A stretch of DNA of 18,165 nt from Eubacteriales bacterium (GTDB lineage: Bacteria; Bacillota_A; Clostridia; Lachnospirales; Lachnospiraceae). The stretch covers positions 1 through 18,165 of the forward strand of contig JAUNAE010000039.1 of assembly GCA_030527765.1 (NCBI GenBank), in the 5' to 3' direction. The notes under the pieces were generated by a model. The model searched no databases and was not told the DNA's origin. It was given only the letters and a program-made list of their open reading frames with translations. Below, piece after piece: positions 5,458-13,615 of this stretch (position 1 is the first letter of the stretch; the number at the start of each line of letters is the position of its first letter). The position numbers and the translations under genes were made by a program.

Positions 5458-8097
5458 ATGAGTGAAAAAATTTTGCTGATTGACGGACACAGCATTCTGA
5501 ACAGGGCTTTTTACGGCCTGCCGGATCTGACCAACAGTGAAGGACAGCATACAGGAGCTGTGTACGGTTTTTTGAATATTTTGTTTCGAATTCTGGAGGA
5601 GGAGAAGCCGGATTATCTTACGGTCGCTTTTGATTTGAAGGAGCCGACATTCCGCCACAAAATGTATCCGGAATACAAGGGAACGAGACATGCAATGCCG
5701 GAGGAACTGCGGGAACAGGTACCTTTGATCAAGGAGATGCTTGGTGCCATGGGTGTCGTTACAGTCAGCATGGCAGGCTTTGAAGCGGATGATATTTTGG
5801 GAACTCTTGCAAGAAGAAGTGAAGAGAAACAGATGGAAGCAACCATTCTCTCGGGAGACCGGGATCTGCTTCAGCTTGCGACGGATAAGGTAATGATCCG
5901 CCTGCCCAAAACGGTCCGGGGACAGACAAACATTGAGAATTACCATACCAAAGAGGTACTGGAGAAATATCAGGTGACCCCGCCTCAGATCATCGACCTG
6001 AAGGCACTTATGGGGGACTCTTCCGACAATATTCCGGGAATTCCGGGGGTTGGAGAGAAGACAGCCACAAAGCTGATTGTGGCCTACGGTTCGATCGAAA
6101 ATGCCCATGATCATGTGGAAGAAATTAAACCGAACAAGGCAAGGGAGTCTCTGAGAGATCATTATGATCTTGCACAGCTTTCCAAAATTCTGGCGACCAT
6201 CAACACGGAGGTTCCGCTGGAATATGATTATGAGAAAGCCAGATTCGGCAATCTTTATACAAGAGAAGCCTATGAACTTTGCAAACGTCTGGAGTTTAAG
6301 AATCTCCTTGGAAGATTTGATCAGACTCAGGTCTCGGAAACGGTGGATGAGCAGGAGTTCTTTGTGTGCAGTGACCTGGAAGGGGTGGAGAATCTTTTCG
6401 GGAAGGCGGCAGAACAAGATCGCGTGGGCGTAAGCCTTGCTCTTGAGGACAATACCTGTTACGGCCTGGGACTTTGTCTGGGAGAGAAGGAAACCTATGT
6501 GATTCCGGTACAGGGACTTCTTCGAAGTGAATATCTCCTTCAGAAACTTTCGGATTTGTCAGAGTCTTCCGTTCTTTGCAGTATGGATGTGAAACAGATG
6601 CTGAAACATGTTTCCGTATCTTCGGAGGACCATGTTTTTGACGTATCCGTTGCTGCATATCTTCACAATCCGCTGAAATCCCAGTATACCTATGATGACA
6701 CGGCGAGAGAATTTCTGAATGGGATTCTGCTTCCATCCAGAGAGGATTTGCTTGGAAAGAAGAGTATAAAAAAAGCATGGGAAGAGGATGATGATAATCT
6801 CGTAAAGCTTCTGGGATATGAGGCAAATGCGGTATATCGACTGCAGGAGCCTTTGATGGATATGCTTGAAAAGACCGGCATGAGACAGGTGTATGAAGAG
6901 ATTGAGAGACCTCTGATTTTCACACTGGATTCTATGGAAAAATACGGTGTACTCGTGCGGGGAGAGGAACTTTCTGCTTATGGTGATCGCCTCTCCGGAC
7001 GAATTGAAGAACTGAAAACCTCGATTTACACACAGGCGGGAGAAGAATTTAATATCAACTCTCCGAAACAGCTGGGAGTCATTCTCTTCGAAAAGATGGG
7101 AATTCCGGGAAGCAAAAAAACAAAAACCGGTTATTCTACTTCTGCAGAGATTTTGGAGAAGCTTTCCGGGGAACAGCCGATCATTAAAGATATTCTGGAG
7201 TACAGACAGCTTACGAAACTGAAATCCACCTATGCAGACGGGTTAGCCGCTGTGATTGGAGAAGACGGCCGAATTCATTCTACGTTTAATCAGACCATCA
7301 CAGCCACGGGACGAATCAGCAGTGCGGAGCCGAACCTGCAGAACATTCCGGTTCGTATGGAACTTGGCCGGCTGATCCGAAAGGTATTTGTTCCAAAGGA
7401 TGGTTTTGTGTTCCTGGATGCGGATTATTCCCAGATTGAGCTACGTGTGCTTGCACATATGTCCGGGGATGAGAGACTGATTCAGGCTTATCGTGAGGCG
7501 CAGGACATTCACCGCATGACTGCATCCCAGGTATTTCATGTGCCTTTTGAAGAAGTTACCCCGCTTCAGAGACGAAACGCCAAGGCGGTAAACTTCGGAA
7601 TTGTCTATGGAATCAGTGCCTTTGGATTAAGTGAGGATCTCAGCATTACAAGAAAAGAAGCATCGGAATACATTGAGCAGTATTTCCGGACGTACCCGAA
7701 GATCAAGGAGTTTCTGGATCGCTGTGTGGAAACGGCGAAGACAGAAGGATATGGGGTTACGATGTTCGGCAGAAGAAGACCGATTCCGGAACTGAAATCC
7801 GCAAACTTCATGCAGCGTTCTTTTGGAGAACGAGTTGCCATGAATTCTCCGATTCAGGGAACAGCGGCAGATATTATTAAAATTGCCATGAACCGTGTCA
7901 GAGAAAGGCTTTCGGAGGAACACCTGGAATCCCGTCTCGTACTGCAGGTGCATGATGAACTTTTGATCGAAACAAAGAGAGAAGAATTGCCCAGAGTGTC
8001 AGTGATTCTTGAGGAGGAAATGCGAAACGCCGCAGATCTTTCCGTGAATCTGGAAGTGGATATGCACTCCGGCGACAACTGGTATGAGGCAAAATAA
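5458..8097 (+). CDS. polA: DNA polymerase I
   Basis: PolA (879 residues) fills gaps and removes RNA primers during replication and repair. The 5' nuclease domain (about 1-290) has EADD at 109-112, SGDRD at 132-136 and GDSSDNIPG at 186-194. The central 3'-5' exonuclease-like domain (about 305-470) has lost the acidic residues of all three Exo motifs, so proofreading is probably absent, as in many Firmicutes. The polymerase domain has motif A with D656 in DYSQIELR, motif B RRNAKAVNFGIVYG at 705-718, and motif C H832-D833-E834. I chose ATG 5458 because GAGGGG lies four bases upstream; the ATG at 5446 has no ribosome binding site and adds four unlikely residues. The stop overlaps the coaE start by one base, so the two are translationally coupled. 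Confidence 0.97.
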   Translation: MSEKILLIDGHSILNRAFYGLPDLTNSEGQHTGAVYGFLNILFRILEEEKPDYLTVAFDLKEPTFRHKMYPEYKGTRHAMPEELREQVPLIKEMLGAMGVVTVSMAGFEADDILGTLARRSEEKQMEATILSGDRDLLQLATDKVMIRLPKTVRGQTNIENYHTKEVLEKYQVTPPQIIDLKALMGDSSDNIPGIPGVGEKTATKLIVAYGSIENAHDHVEEIKPNKARESLRDHYDLAQLSKILATINTEVPLEYDYEKARFGNLYTREAYELCKRLEFKNLLGRFDQTQVSETVDEQEFFVCSDLEGVENLFGKAAEQDRVGVSLALEDNTCYGLGLCLGEKETYVIPVQGLLRSEYLLQKLSDLSESSVLCSMDVKQMLKHVSVSSEDHVFDVSVAAYLHNPLKSQYTYDDTAREFLNGILLPSREDLLGKKSIKKAWEEDDDNLVKLLGYEANAVYRLQEPLMDMLEKTGMRQVYEEIERPLIFTLDSMEKYGVLVRGEELSAYGDRLSGRIEELKTSIYTQAGEEFNINSPKQLGVILFEKMGIPGSKKTKTGYSTSAEILEKLSGEQPIIKDILEYRQLTKLKSTYADGLAAVIGEDGRIHSTFNQTITATGRISSAEPNLQNIPVRMELGRLIRKVFVPKDGFVFLDADYSQIELRVLAHMSGDERLIQAYREAQDIHRMTASQVFHVPFEEVTPLQRRNAKAVNFGIVYGISAFGLSEDLSITRKEASEYIEQYFRTYPKIKEFLDRCVETAKTEGYGVTMFGRRRPIPELKSANFMQRSFGERVAMNSPIQGTAADIIKIAMNRVRERLSEEHLESRLVLQVHDELLIETKREELPRVSVILEEEMRNAADLSVNLEVDMHSGDNWYEAK

Positions 8098-8696
8098 TGA
8101 GAGTACTGGGAGTGACAGGAGGAGTCGGTGCGGGAAAGAGCACTGTACTTGATCTTCTGGAAAAAGAGTTCGACGCAGCGATTATCAAAGCCGATCTGGT
8201 GGGCCATGAAGTGATGGAACCCGGAGGGATCTGTTATGAACCTGTGATTGGGCTTTTTGGCAGAAATATTCTGAAAAATGATAAAACTATTGACCGGAAG
8301 CTTGTTTCCGATGTAGTATTTTCTGAGGCGGAAAAGAGATCTGCATTGAATGCAATCATTCATCCTGCGGTGAAGCAGGAGATTCTTATGCGGATCGAGA
8401 ACGAACGTCAGAATCAGAGAGGGCTCTGTGTAGTGGAAGCGGCACTGCTGTTGGAGGATCACTATGAAGCCTTCTGTGATGAGGTATGGTATATCTACAC
8501 AGAAAAAGAGATACGCATACAGCGTTTGATGGACAGCCGTGGTTATTCAAGACAGAAGGCTCTGGATATTATGAACAGTCAGGCTTCGGACCGGTTCTTT
8601 AGAGAACATTCGGATTTTGTTCTTGATAACAGCGGCGGTGTGACGGAAACCATCCGCCAGATCAGAGAAAGGTTACATATTTATGAGACTTTGTAG
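8097..8696 (+). CDS. coaE: dephospho-CoA kinase
   Basis: CoaE (199 residues) phosphorylates the 3'-hydroxyl of dephospho-CoA with ATP, the last step of coenzyme A synthesis, in the cytoplasm. The P-loop GGVGAGKS is at residues 8-15, in the family position right at the N-terminus. The DLVGHEVMEPG segment, the strand with VVEAALLLE, and the helix of the SRGYSRQKALDIMNSQ type follow as in the family. Length is normal. The start overlaps the polA stop by one base and the end overlaps walJ by 14 bases. polA-coaE adjacency is widespread in Gram-positive bacteria. Confidence 0.95.
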   Translation: MRVLGVTGGVGAGKSTVLDLLEKEFDAAIIKADLVGHEVMEPGGICYEPVIGLFGRNILKNDKTIDRKLVSDVVFSEAEKRSALNAIIHPAVKQEILMRIENERQNQRGLCVVEAALLLEDHYEAFCDEVWYIYTEKEIRIQRLMDSRGYSRQKALDIMNSQASDRFFREHSDFVLDNSGGVTETIRQIRERLHIYETL

Positions 8697-9483
8697 TATT
8701 GCCAGTGGAAGCAGCGGCAATTGTATTTATGTAGGTTCTGACAGCACCCACATTCTCATTGATGCGGGAATCAGTGGCAAGCGTATTGAACAGGGGCTGA
8801 ATCAGCTGGATCTCACAGGAAGAGATCTCAGCGCAATTCTTGTGACCCATGAACACTCGGACCACATTCAGGGACTGGGTGTGATGGCGAGAAGATACGG
8901 AGTGCCGATCTATACCACCGGCGGTACGGTGGATGCTATGATTCGCAGCAATTCTCTCGGAAAAAAAATTCCGGATGGAATTTTTCATGAAATCCGGGAG
9001 GACGAGGTGTTCCGGATCAATGACCTCTCAATTGAGGCTTTTTCCATTCCCCACGATGCTGCACAGCCGGTAGGCTACCGGGTGGAGAATGGTGGAAAGG
9101 CCGTGGGAATTGCGACAGACCTGGGAAAATACAATGAATATATTGTGGAGCACCTGACAGGACTTCATGCACTTCTTCTGGAGGCAAACCACGATGTGAA
9201 TATGCTTCAGGTGGGAAGATATCCTTACAACCTGAAACGGCGTATTCTCGGAGATCGCGGACATTTGTCCAATGAGAATGCAGGTCGGCTTCTATGCAGA
9301 CTGCTTCATGAAGATCTCAGTCACATCCTGCTTGGACATCTGAGTCAGGAAAATAACTACGAGAAACTTGCATATGAGACGGTATGCTCTGAGGTTACTA
9401 TGGGAGACAATCCTTATCAGGCATCCGATTTTCATATTGAAGTGGCCCACAGAGACTGTCCTTCTGAATTGGTTCAGCTCTAA
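8683..9483 (+). CDS. MBL-fold metallohydrolase, WalJ/YycJ (VicX) family
   Basis: The protein (266 residues) is a metallo-beta-lactamase-fold hydrolase. It starts MRLCSIASGSSGNCIYVGS, the signature of YycJ/WalJ. The metal-binding motif H56-E-H58-S-D60-H61 is intact, and LLEANHD and LGHLSQENN supply further ligands. In other Firmicutes walJ sits in the walRK operon and has been linked to cell division control and DNA repair, with 5' exonuclease activity proposed. Here walR and walK are absent and it follows coaE with a 14-base overlap. The ribosome binding site AGAAAGG lies in the coaE end. The family call is firm; the cellular role in this organism is inference. Confidence 0.9.
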   Translation: MRLCSIASGSSGNCIYVGSDSTHILIDAGISGKRIEQGLNQLDLTGRDLSAILVTHEHSDHIQGLGVMARRYGVPIYTTGGTVDAMIRSNSLGKKIPDGIFHEIREDEVFRINDLSIEAFSIPHDAAQPVGYRVENGGKAVGIATDLGKYNEYIVEHLTGLHALLLEANHDVNMLQVGRYPYNLKRRILGDRGHLSNENAGRLLCRLLHEDLSHILLGHLSQENNYEKLAYETVCSEVTMGDNPYQASDFHIEVAHRDCPSELVQL

Positions 9484-9515
9484 AAAACATCTTGTAAGAC
9501 AGAAAGGATTAACCC

Positions 9516-9788
9516 ATGAAAAAGACGATTATCACAGTAGTAGGAAATGACACCGTAGGAATCATTGCAAAGGTTTGTACTTATCTTGCCAATAATCATG
9601 TGAATATTCTTGATATTTCACAGACGATTGTGCAGGGGTATTTCAACATGATGATGGTTGCAGATGCCAGTGCTTCTGAGAAAGATCACGGAATTCTTGC
9701 ACGTGAACTCAAAGATCTCGGAGAAGAGATCGGCGTAGTGATCCACTGTCAGCATGAGGATATTTTCAACAAGATGCATAGAATCTGA
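9516..9788 (+). CDS. ACT domain protein, UPF0237 family
   Basis: This 90-residue protein is a single ACT domain. The N-terminus [20 protein letters not shown] is the typical first strand, the G-x-D-x-x-G-I turn and the start of the helix; the second strand is [13 protein letters not shown] domains bind amino acids or other small ligands and usually regulate a partner. The ligand is unknown. The ribosome binding site is AGAAAGG. The UPF0210 gene follows after 19 bases; this pair is conserved across Firmicutes and some archaea, which suggests that the ACT protein acts with it. It follows walJ by 32 bases with no visible terminator and is likely on the same transcript. Confidence 0.92.
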   Translation: MKKTIITVVGNDTVGIIAKVCTYLANNHVNILDISQTIVQGYFNMMMVADASASEKDHGILARELKDLGEEIGVVIHCQHEDIFNKMHRI

Positions 9789-9807
9789 TTCATTGGGAGA
9801 GAGAGTA

Positions 9808-11172
9808 ATGATTAATATATTCGAGGTTAGCGAAACTAACAAAATGATCGAACAGGAAAACCTTGATGTTCGTACAATTACCATGGGAATCAGTCTTCTG
9901 GACTGTATCAGCAGTGATCTGGATGTTCTCAATGAGAATATCTACAACAAAATTACAACTCTTGCGAAGGATCTTGTATCTACAGGTGAAAAAATTTCCA
10001 TGGAATATGGCATTCCGATCGTGAACAAACGTATTTCCGTGACTCCGATCGCATTGATCGGCGGTGCTGCATGCAAAACTCCGGAAGATTTCGTGACGAT
10101 TGCGAAGACGCTGGACCGTGCAGCGCACACAGTAGGTGTAAACTTTATCGGTGGATATTCTGCACTGGTAAGCAAGGGAATGACAAAGGCAGAAGAACTT
10201 CTGATTCGTTCCATTCCTCAGGCACTGGCGGAGACTGAGCGTGTCTGCAGTTCTGTCAATGTAGGTTCCACAAAAACAGGAATCAACATGGATGCAGTCA
10301 AACTTATGGGGGAGATTGTACTCGCTACAGCAGAAGCATCCAAGGAGCAGGATTCCCTCGGATGCGCAAAGCTTGTTGTATTCTGCAATGCTCCGGATGA
10401 TAACCCGTTCATGGCAGGTGCATTCCACGGTGTTACAGAAGAGGATTGCATCATCAATGTAGGTGTCAGCGGCCCGGGAGTAGTAAAGACTGCTCTGGAG
10501 TCTGTACGTGGGGCAGATTTTGAGACTCTTTGCGAGACGATCAAGAAAACTGCATTCAAAGTTACCCGTGTTGGTCAGCTTGTTGCAATGGAAGCGTCCC
10601 AGAGACTTCACGTGCCATTCGGAATTGTGGATCTTTCTCTTGCTCCGACTCCGGCAATTGGTGACTCTGTTGCAGAGATTCTTCAGGAAATCGGTCTTGA
10701 GCGCGCAGGTGCACCGGGAACAACGGCTGCTCTGGCACTTCTGAACGATCAGGTGAAGAAGGGCGGAGTTATGGCATCTACAGCAGTCGGCGGTCTGAGT
10801 GGTGCATTCATTCCTGTCAGTGAAGATCAGGGAATGATTGATGCGGTCAAAGATGGTGCTCTTACCATCGAAAAACTGGAAGCTATGACATGCGTATGCT
10901 CTGTAGGTCTGGATATGATTGCGATTCCGGGAGATACAAAGGCATCTACCATTTCCGGAATTATTGCGGATGAGGCTGCAATCGGAATGATCAACCAGAA
11001 GACGACAGCTGTTCGTGTGATCCCGGTTATCGGAAAGGGTGTTGGAGAAACCGTAGAATTCGGCGGCCTTCTCGGATATGCACCGATCATGCCGGTGAAC
11101 TCCTTCTCTTGTGATCGCTTTGTTGCCAGAGGCGGACGTATTCCGGCGCCGGTTCACAGCTTCAAAAACTAA
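9808..11172 (+). CDS. UPF0210 (PFL-family, DUF711) protein
   Basis: The protein has 454 residues, the usual length of UPF0210. Recognisable family segments are the N-terminal [29 protein letters not shown], the glycine-rich [15 protein letters not shown], and the C-terminal stretch with GYAPIMPVN and a final [14 protein letters not shown]. The family is related to pyruvate formate-lyase-like folds (hence PFL), but I see no glycyl-radical motif and no reaction has been established. The start at 9808 has GGGAGAGAGAG before it and avoids a 35-base overlap with the ACT gene that an upstream ATG at 9754 would create. It ends 58 bases before the trpXYZ promoter, and no convincing terminator is visible in between. 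Confidence 0.92.
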   Translation: MINIFEVSETNKMIEQENLDVRTITMGISLLDCISSDLDVLNENIYNKITTLAKDLVSTGEKISMEYGIPIVNKRISVTPIALIGGAACKTPEDFVTIAKTLDRAAHTVGVNFIGGYSALVSKGMTKAEELLIRSIPQALAETERVCSSVNVGSTKTGINMDAVKLMGEIVLATAEASKEQDSLGCAKLVVFCNAPDDNPFMAGAFHGVTEEDCIINVGVSGPGVVKTALESVRGADFETLCETIKKTAFKVTRVGQLVAMEASQRLHVPFGIVDLSLAPTPAIGDSVAEILQEIGLERAGAPGTTAALALLNDQVKKGGVMASTAVGGLSGAFIPVSEDQGMIDAVKDGALTIEKLEAMTCVCSVGLDMIAIPGDTKASTISGIIADEAAIGMINQKTTAVRVIPVIGKGVGETVEFGGLLGYAPIMPVNSFSCDRFVARGGRIPAPVHSFKN

Positions 11173-11230
11173 GAGCGGGATTTGAATTTTCAGTTTTCGT
11201 AAAATATTATAAACTTTCCGAAAATTTGGG

Positions 11231-11259
11231 TTGACAATCACAATGTAATGTGCTAAAGT
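11231..11259 (+). promoter_or_regulatory. sigma-A promoter of the T-box/trpXYZ operon
   Basis: Consensus TTGACA (11231-11236), a 17-base spacer, and TAAAGT (11254-11259), with TG at -15/-14 (11251-11252) giving an extended -10. Transcription should start near 11266, which leaves a leader of about 370 bases that holds the T-box. The stretch 11173-11230 upstream holds only an AT-rich TTTTCG/CGAAAA inverted repeat (11194-11199, 11219-11224). Confidence 0.75.
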
Positions 11260-11265
11260 GTACAT

Positions 11266-11497
11266 CAGAAAAACCAATGAGAAAGAGTAGTAGTCACAGA
11301 AAGAATGTTCCAGAGAGCGGGTGCAGGTGGAAGTCCCGTACAGGATTTTGTGGTGAATGGACTTTTGAGGGCAGTGCTGAAATTTACAGAGTAGGTGCTG
11401 ACGGGATCCGAACCCGTTATCAAGGAGGGCGTATGATTGTACGTGATAAGTGGGCACATGCCAAAGTGAGTGGTACCGCGATAATAAGTAATTATTA
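11266..11497 (+). promoter_or_regulatory. T-box leader, probable UGG (Trp) specifier
   Basis: This is a complete tRNA-sensing T-box riboswitch upstream of an ABC transporter operon. Stem I has an AGTA-type element (from 11286), the lower pairing AAAG/CTTT, CACAGAA paired with TTTTGTG, the AGAGAG motif (11312-11317) and a GCGGG/CCCG apical stem with GGTGGAAG in the loop. In the specifier loop, GAA (11355-11357) is followed by UGG (11358-11360) and a purine A, the usual order of loop-E GAA, specifier and flanking purine. UGG is therefore the best reading, GGA an alternative. Stem III is ACGGG/CCCGT at 11401-11416. The T-box core TGGTACCGCG is at 11471-11480. The antiterminator forms from TGAG (11467-11470) plus GCG (11478-11480) pairing with CGT (11499-11501) plus CTCA (11502-11505), which competes with the terminator. 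Confidence 0.93.
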
Positions 11498-11528
11498 CCG
11501 TCTCAGATTTATTCTGGGACGGTTTTTT
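11498..11528 (+). terminator. T-box regulated intrinsic terminator
   Basis: CCGTCTCAGA (11498-11507) pairs with TCTGGGACGG (11513-11522), ten base pairs with one G-U and a five-base loop, followed by TTTTTT. Its 5' arm shares CGTCTCA with the antiterminator, so binding of uncharged tRNA should prevent termination and allow reading into the transporter genes. Confidence 0.95.
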
Positions 11529-11636
11529 ATTGTGATACAATTTTTCACCGGATGTGTCGGCAAAACCAAAATAGGAAATTTCTGTCTCGATTGGACCAAC
11601 ACATAAACAGTTTTTTAAAGAAAAGGAGACAATACT

Positions 11637-12662
11637 ATGAAGAAAAGAATGATGACACTGGCAGCAGTTACTGCAATGACAACAATGATGATGACCGGAA
11701 CTGTAATGGCGGCGGATTACAAAGTAGGAATCTGTAATTATGTGGATGATGCTTCTCTGAATCAGATCGTTGACAATATTCAGAACCGTCTTACCGAGAT
11801 CGGTGAAGAAAAGGGCGTTTCTTTTGAAGTCTTCTATGACAACTGTAATGCAGATAACAACGTCATGGATCAGATCATCACAGATTTCCAGGCAGACGGT
11901 GTGGATCTGATGGTTGGTGTTGCAACACCGGTTGCTATGCGTATGCAGGCAGTTACAGACGGATCTGATACTCCGGTTGTTTTCTCTGCTGTATCTGATC
12001 CGGTAGGAGCAGGTCTTGTAGATTCTCTTGAAGCTCCGGGAGCAAATCTCACAGGTACCTCCGATTATCTGGATACAGCTTCTATTATGAATCTGATTTT
12101 TGCGGCAAATCCGGATGCAAAGAAGATTGGTCTTCTTTATGACCTCGGTCAGGATTCTTCCACAGGCGCCATCGAAGCTGCAAAAGCTTACCTGGATGAA
12201 AAGGGCGTGGAATATGTAGAACGTACCGGAACTACCACAGATGAAGTTCAGCTGGCAGCACAGGCACTGGTTGCAGACGGCGTTGATGCAGTTTTCACAC
12301 CAACAGATAACACCATCATGACTGCAGAACTTTCTATCTATGAAACTTTTGCAGATGCCAAAATCCCGCATTACACCGGAGCAGACTCCTTCGCTCTGAA
12401 TGGAGCATTTGCAGGATATGGTGTAGATTATGCAAACCTTGGTGCTGAGACAGCGGACATGATTGCGGAAATCCTTGTAGACGGTGCAGATCCGGCATCT
12501 ACTCCGGTTAAAACCTTTGACAATGGTACTGCTACTGTAAATACAGAAATCTGTGAGGCAGTTGGCTTTGACTTTGAAACGATCAAAGAAGCATTTGCTC
12601 CATTCTGTACGCAGGTAAATGAGATCAAAACTGCAGAGAGCTTCGAGGATCTCGCAGAATAA
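11637..12662 (+). CDS. trpX: ABC transporter substrate-binding protein, TrpX type
   Basis: The protein has 341 residues of the ABC_sub_bind family (PF04392, COG2984). The N-terminus is a Sec signal peptide: MKKR, a hydrophobic Met/Thr/Ala-rich core and a likely cut after GTVMA at about residue 25. Family segments include KVGICNYVDDASLNQI, ADGVDLMVGVATPVA, PVVFSAVSDPVGAGLV and the GANLTGTSDYLD loop. It should capture the ligand outside the membrane for the permease and ATPase encoded next. The COG2984/COG4120/COG1101 set with a Trp T-box has been called TrpXYZ, so tryptophan is the likely substrate. Oddly for a Gram-positive, there is no lipobox cysteine; the first Cys is at residue 33 in the mature part. 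The ATG at 11637 follows AAAAGGAGAC. Confidence 0.88.
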   Translation: MKKRMMTLAAVTAMTTMMMTGTVMAADYKVGICNYVDDASLNQIVDNIQNRLTEIGEEKGVSFEVFYDNCNADNNVMDQIITDFQADGVDLMVGVATPVAMRMQAVTDGSDTPVVFSAVSDPVGAGLVDSLEAPGANLTGTSDYLDTASIMNLIFAANPDAKKIGLLYDLGQDSSTGAIEAAKAYLDEKGVEYVERTGTTTDEVQLAAQALVADGVDAVFTPTDNTIMTAELSIYETFADAKIPHYTGADSFALNGAFAGYGVDYANLGAETADMIAEILVDGADPASTPVKTFDNGTATVNTEICEAVGFDFETIKEAFAPFCTQVNEIKTAESFEDLAE

Positions 12663-12687
12663 CTAAAAAAAATTGGAGGACACTATC

Positions 12688-13614
12688 GTGACATTACCAA
12701 TGATCATGGCTCTTGGACAGACAGCTTTGAAACTTGGCCTGTTCTGTTCCCTGACAGTTCTTGCACTGTTTCTGAGCTATAATATGTTAAATGTCTGCGA
12801 TCTTTCTACAGACGGCTGCTTCACACTGGGAGCAGCCGTTGGTGCTGTAGTAGCGATCAGCGGACATCCGTTTCTTTCCATTCTGGCAGCGATGCTTGCA
12901 GGAGTTTGCTCCGGCTTTATTACCGCATTCTTACAGACTAAAATGGGAGTTGACAGTCTTCTTGCGGGAATTATCGTAAATACAGGACTTTATTCTATTA
13001 ATATTGCAGTGATGGGAGGATCTTCCCTGCTGAATATGAACAAGACGACAACCATCTTTACAATGCTGAAGGACCGCCTCGCAGAAACGCCACTGGGAGC
13101 TCAGACGGAGATTCTCATTGGTATTTGTGCAGTTGTTCTTGTAATTGGATTTCTTGTGTATTTTTTGAAGACAAGACTGGGTCTTGCCATTCGTGCAACC
13201 GGAAATAACGCAGACATGGTAAAGTCCTCCTCTATTAACCCGGCATTTACAACGATTGTAGGTCTTTGCATTGCAAACTCCTTCACAGCTCTTTCCGGAT
13301 GTCTTCTGGCGCAGTCCCAGAAATCCGTGGATATCAACATCGGTCAGGGTATGGTAACCATCGCCCTTGCATCACTGCTGATCGGAGGAACTCTTCTTGG
13401 AAAAGGCGGAATCGCCCTTCGTGCCTTCGGTATGGTGCTTGGTTCCATTATTTTCCGAATTGTCTATACGGTTGCCCTTCGATTCAACATGCCGGCGTTC
13501 ATGTTGAAGCTTGTTTCTTCCGTGATTGTCGTGATTGCGATCTCCGGACCTTATCTGAAGAGACGCTGGCCAATGCTTTATCGAAGACTGAAACATGAGA
13601 AAGGAGGAGTGTGA
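12688..13614 (+). CDS. trpY: ABC transporter permease, TrpY type (COG4120)
   Basis: This integral membrane protein of 308 residues has about eight hydrophobic segments, beginning with ALKLGLFCSLTVLALFLSY. It belongs to the BPD_transp_2 / COG4120 group. Typical family segments are NVCDLSTDGCFTLGAAVGA near residue 35, LAGIIVNTGLYSIN, and the C-terminal KLVSSVIVVIAISGP. It forms the membrane channel of the transporter. I chose GTG 12688 because GGAGG (12675-12679) lies eight bases upstream; a TTG at 12673 in the same frame would lie within that ribosome binding site. It begins 25 bases after trpX and ends one base before the ATPase start, so translation is coupled. Confidence 0.88.
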   Translation: MTLPMIMALGQTALKLGLFCSLTVLALFLSYNMLNVCDLSTDGCFTLGAAVGAVVAISGHPFLSILAAMLAGVCSGFITAFLQTKMGVDSLLAGIIVNTGLYSINIAVMGGSSLLNMNKTTTIFTMLKDRLAETPLGAQTEILIGICAVVLVIGFLVYFLKTRLGLAIRATGNNADMVKSSSINPAFTTIVGLCIANSFTALSGCLLAQSQKSVDINIGQGMVTIALASLLIGGTLLGKGGIALRAFGMVLGSIIFRIVYTVALRFNMPAFMLKLVSSVIVVIAISGPYLKRRWPMLYRRLKHEKGGV

Positions 13615-13615
13615 G

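Noticed and set aside
5119..6417. 432-codon minus-strand open frame opposite the zf-HC2 and polA genes
   Set aside because: It crosses an intergenic region with inverted repeats and lies opposite clear PolA motifs; no recognisable domain.
9790..11457. Long (555-codon) open frame on the minus strand opposite UPF0210
   Set aside because: It is the shadow of a biased + strand gene: the composition is Cys/His/Arg-rich, no family pattern is visible, it has no ribosome binding site, and the UPF0210 protein on the other strand is clearly real.
11265..12371. 368-codon minus-strand open frame across the T-box and trpX
   Set aside because: It would run through a structured regulatory RNA and a well-supported gene; no motifs or start signals support it.
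13595..13615. Upstream ATG at 13595 as the trpZ start
   Set aside because: It lies inside the permease gene without its own ribosome binding site, whereas AAGGAGGAG is correctly placed for ATG 13616.
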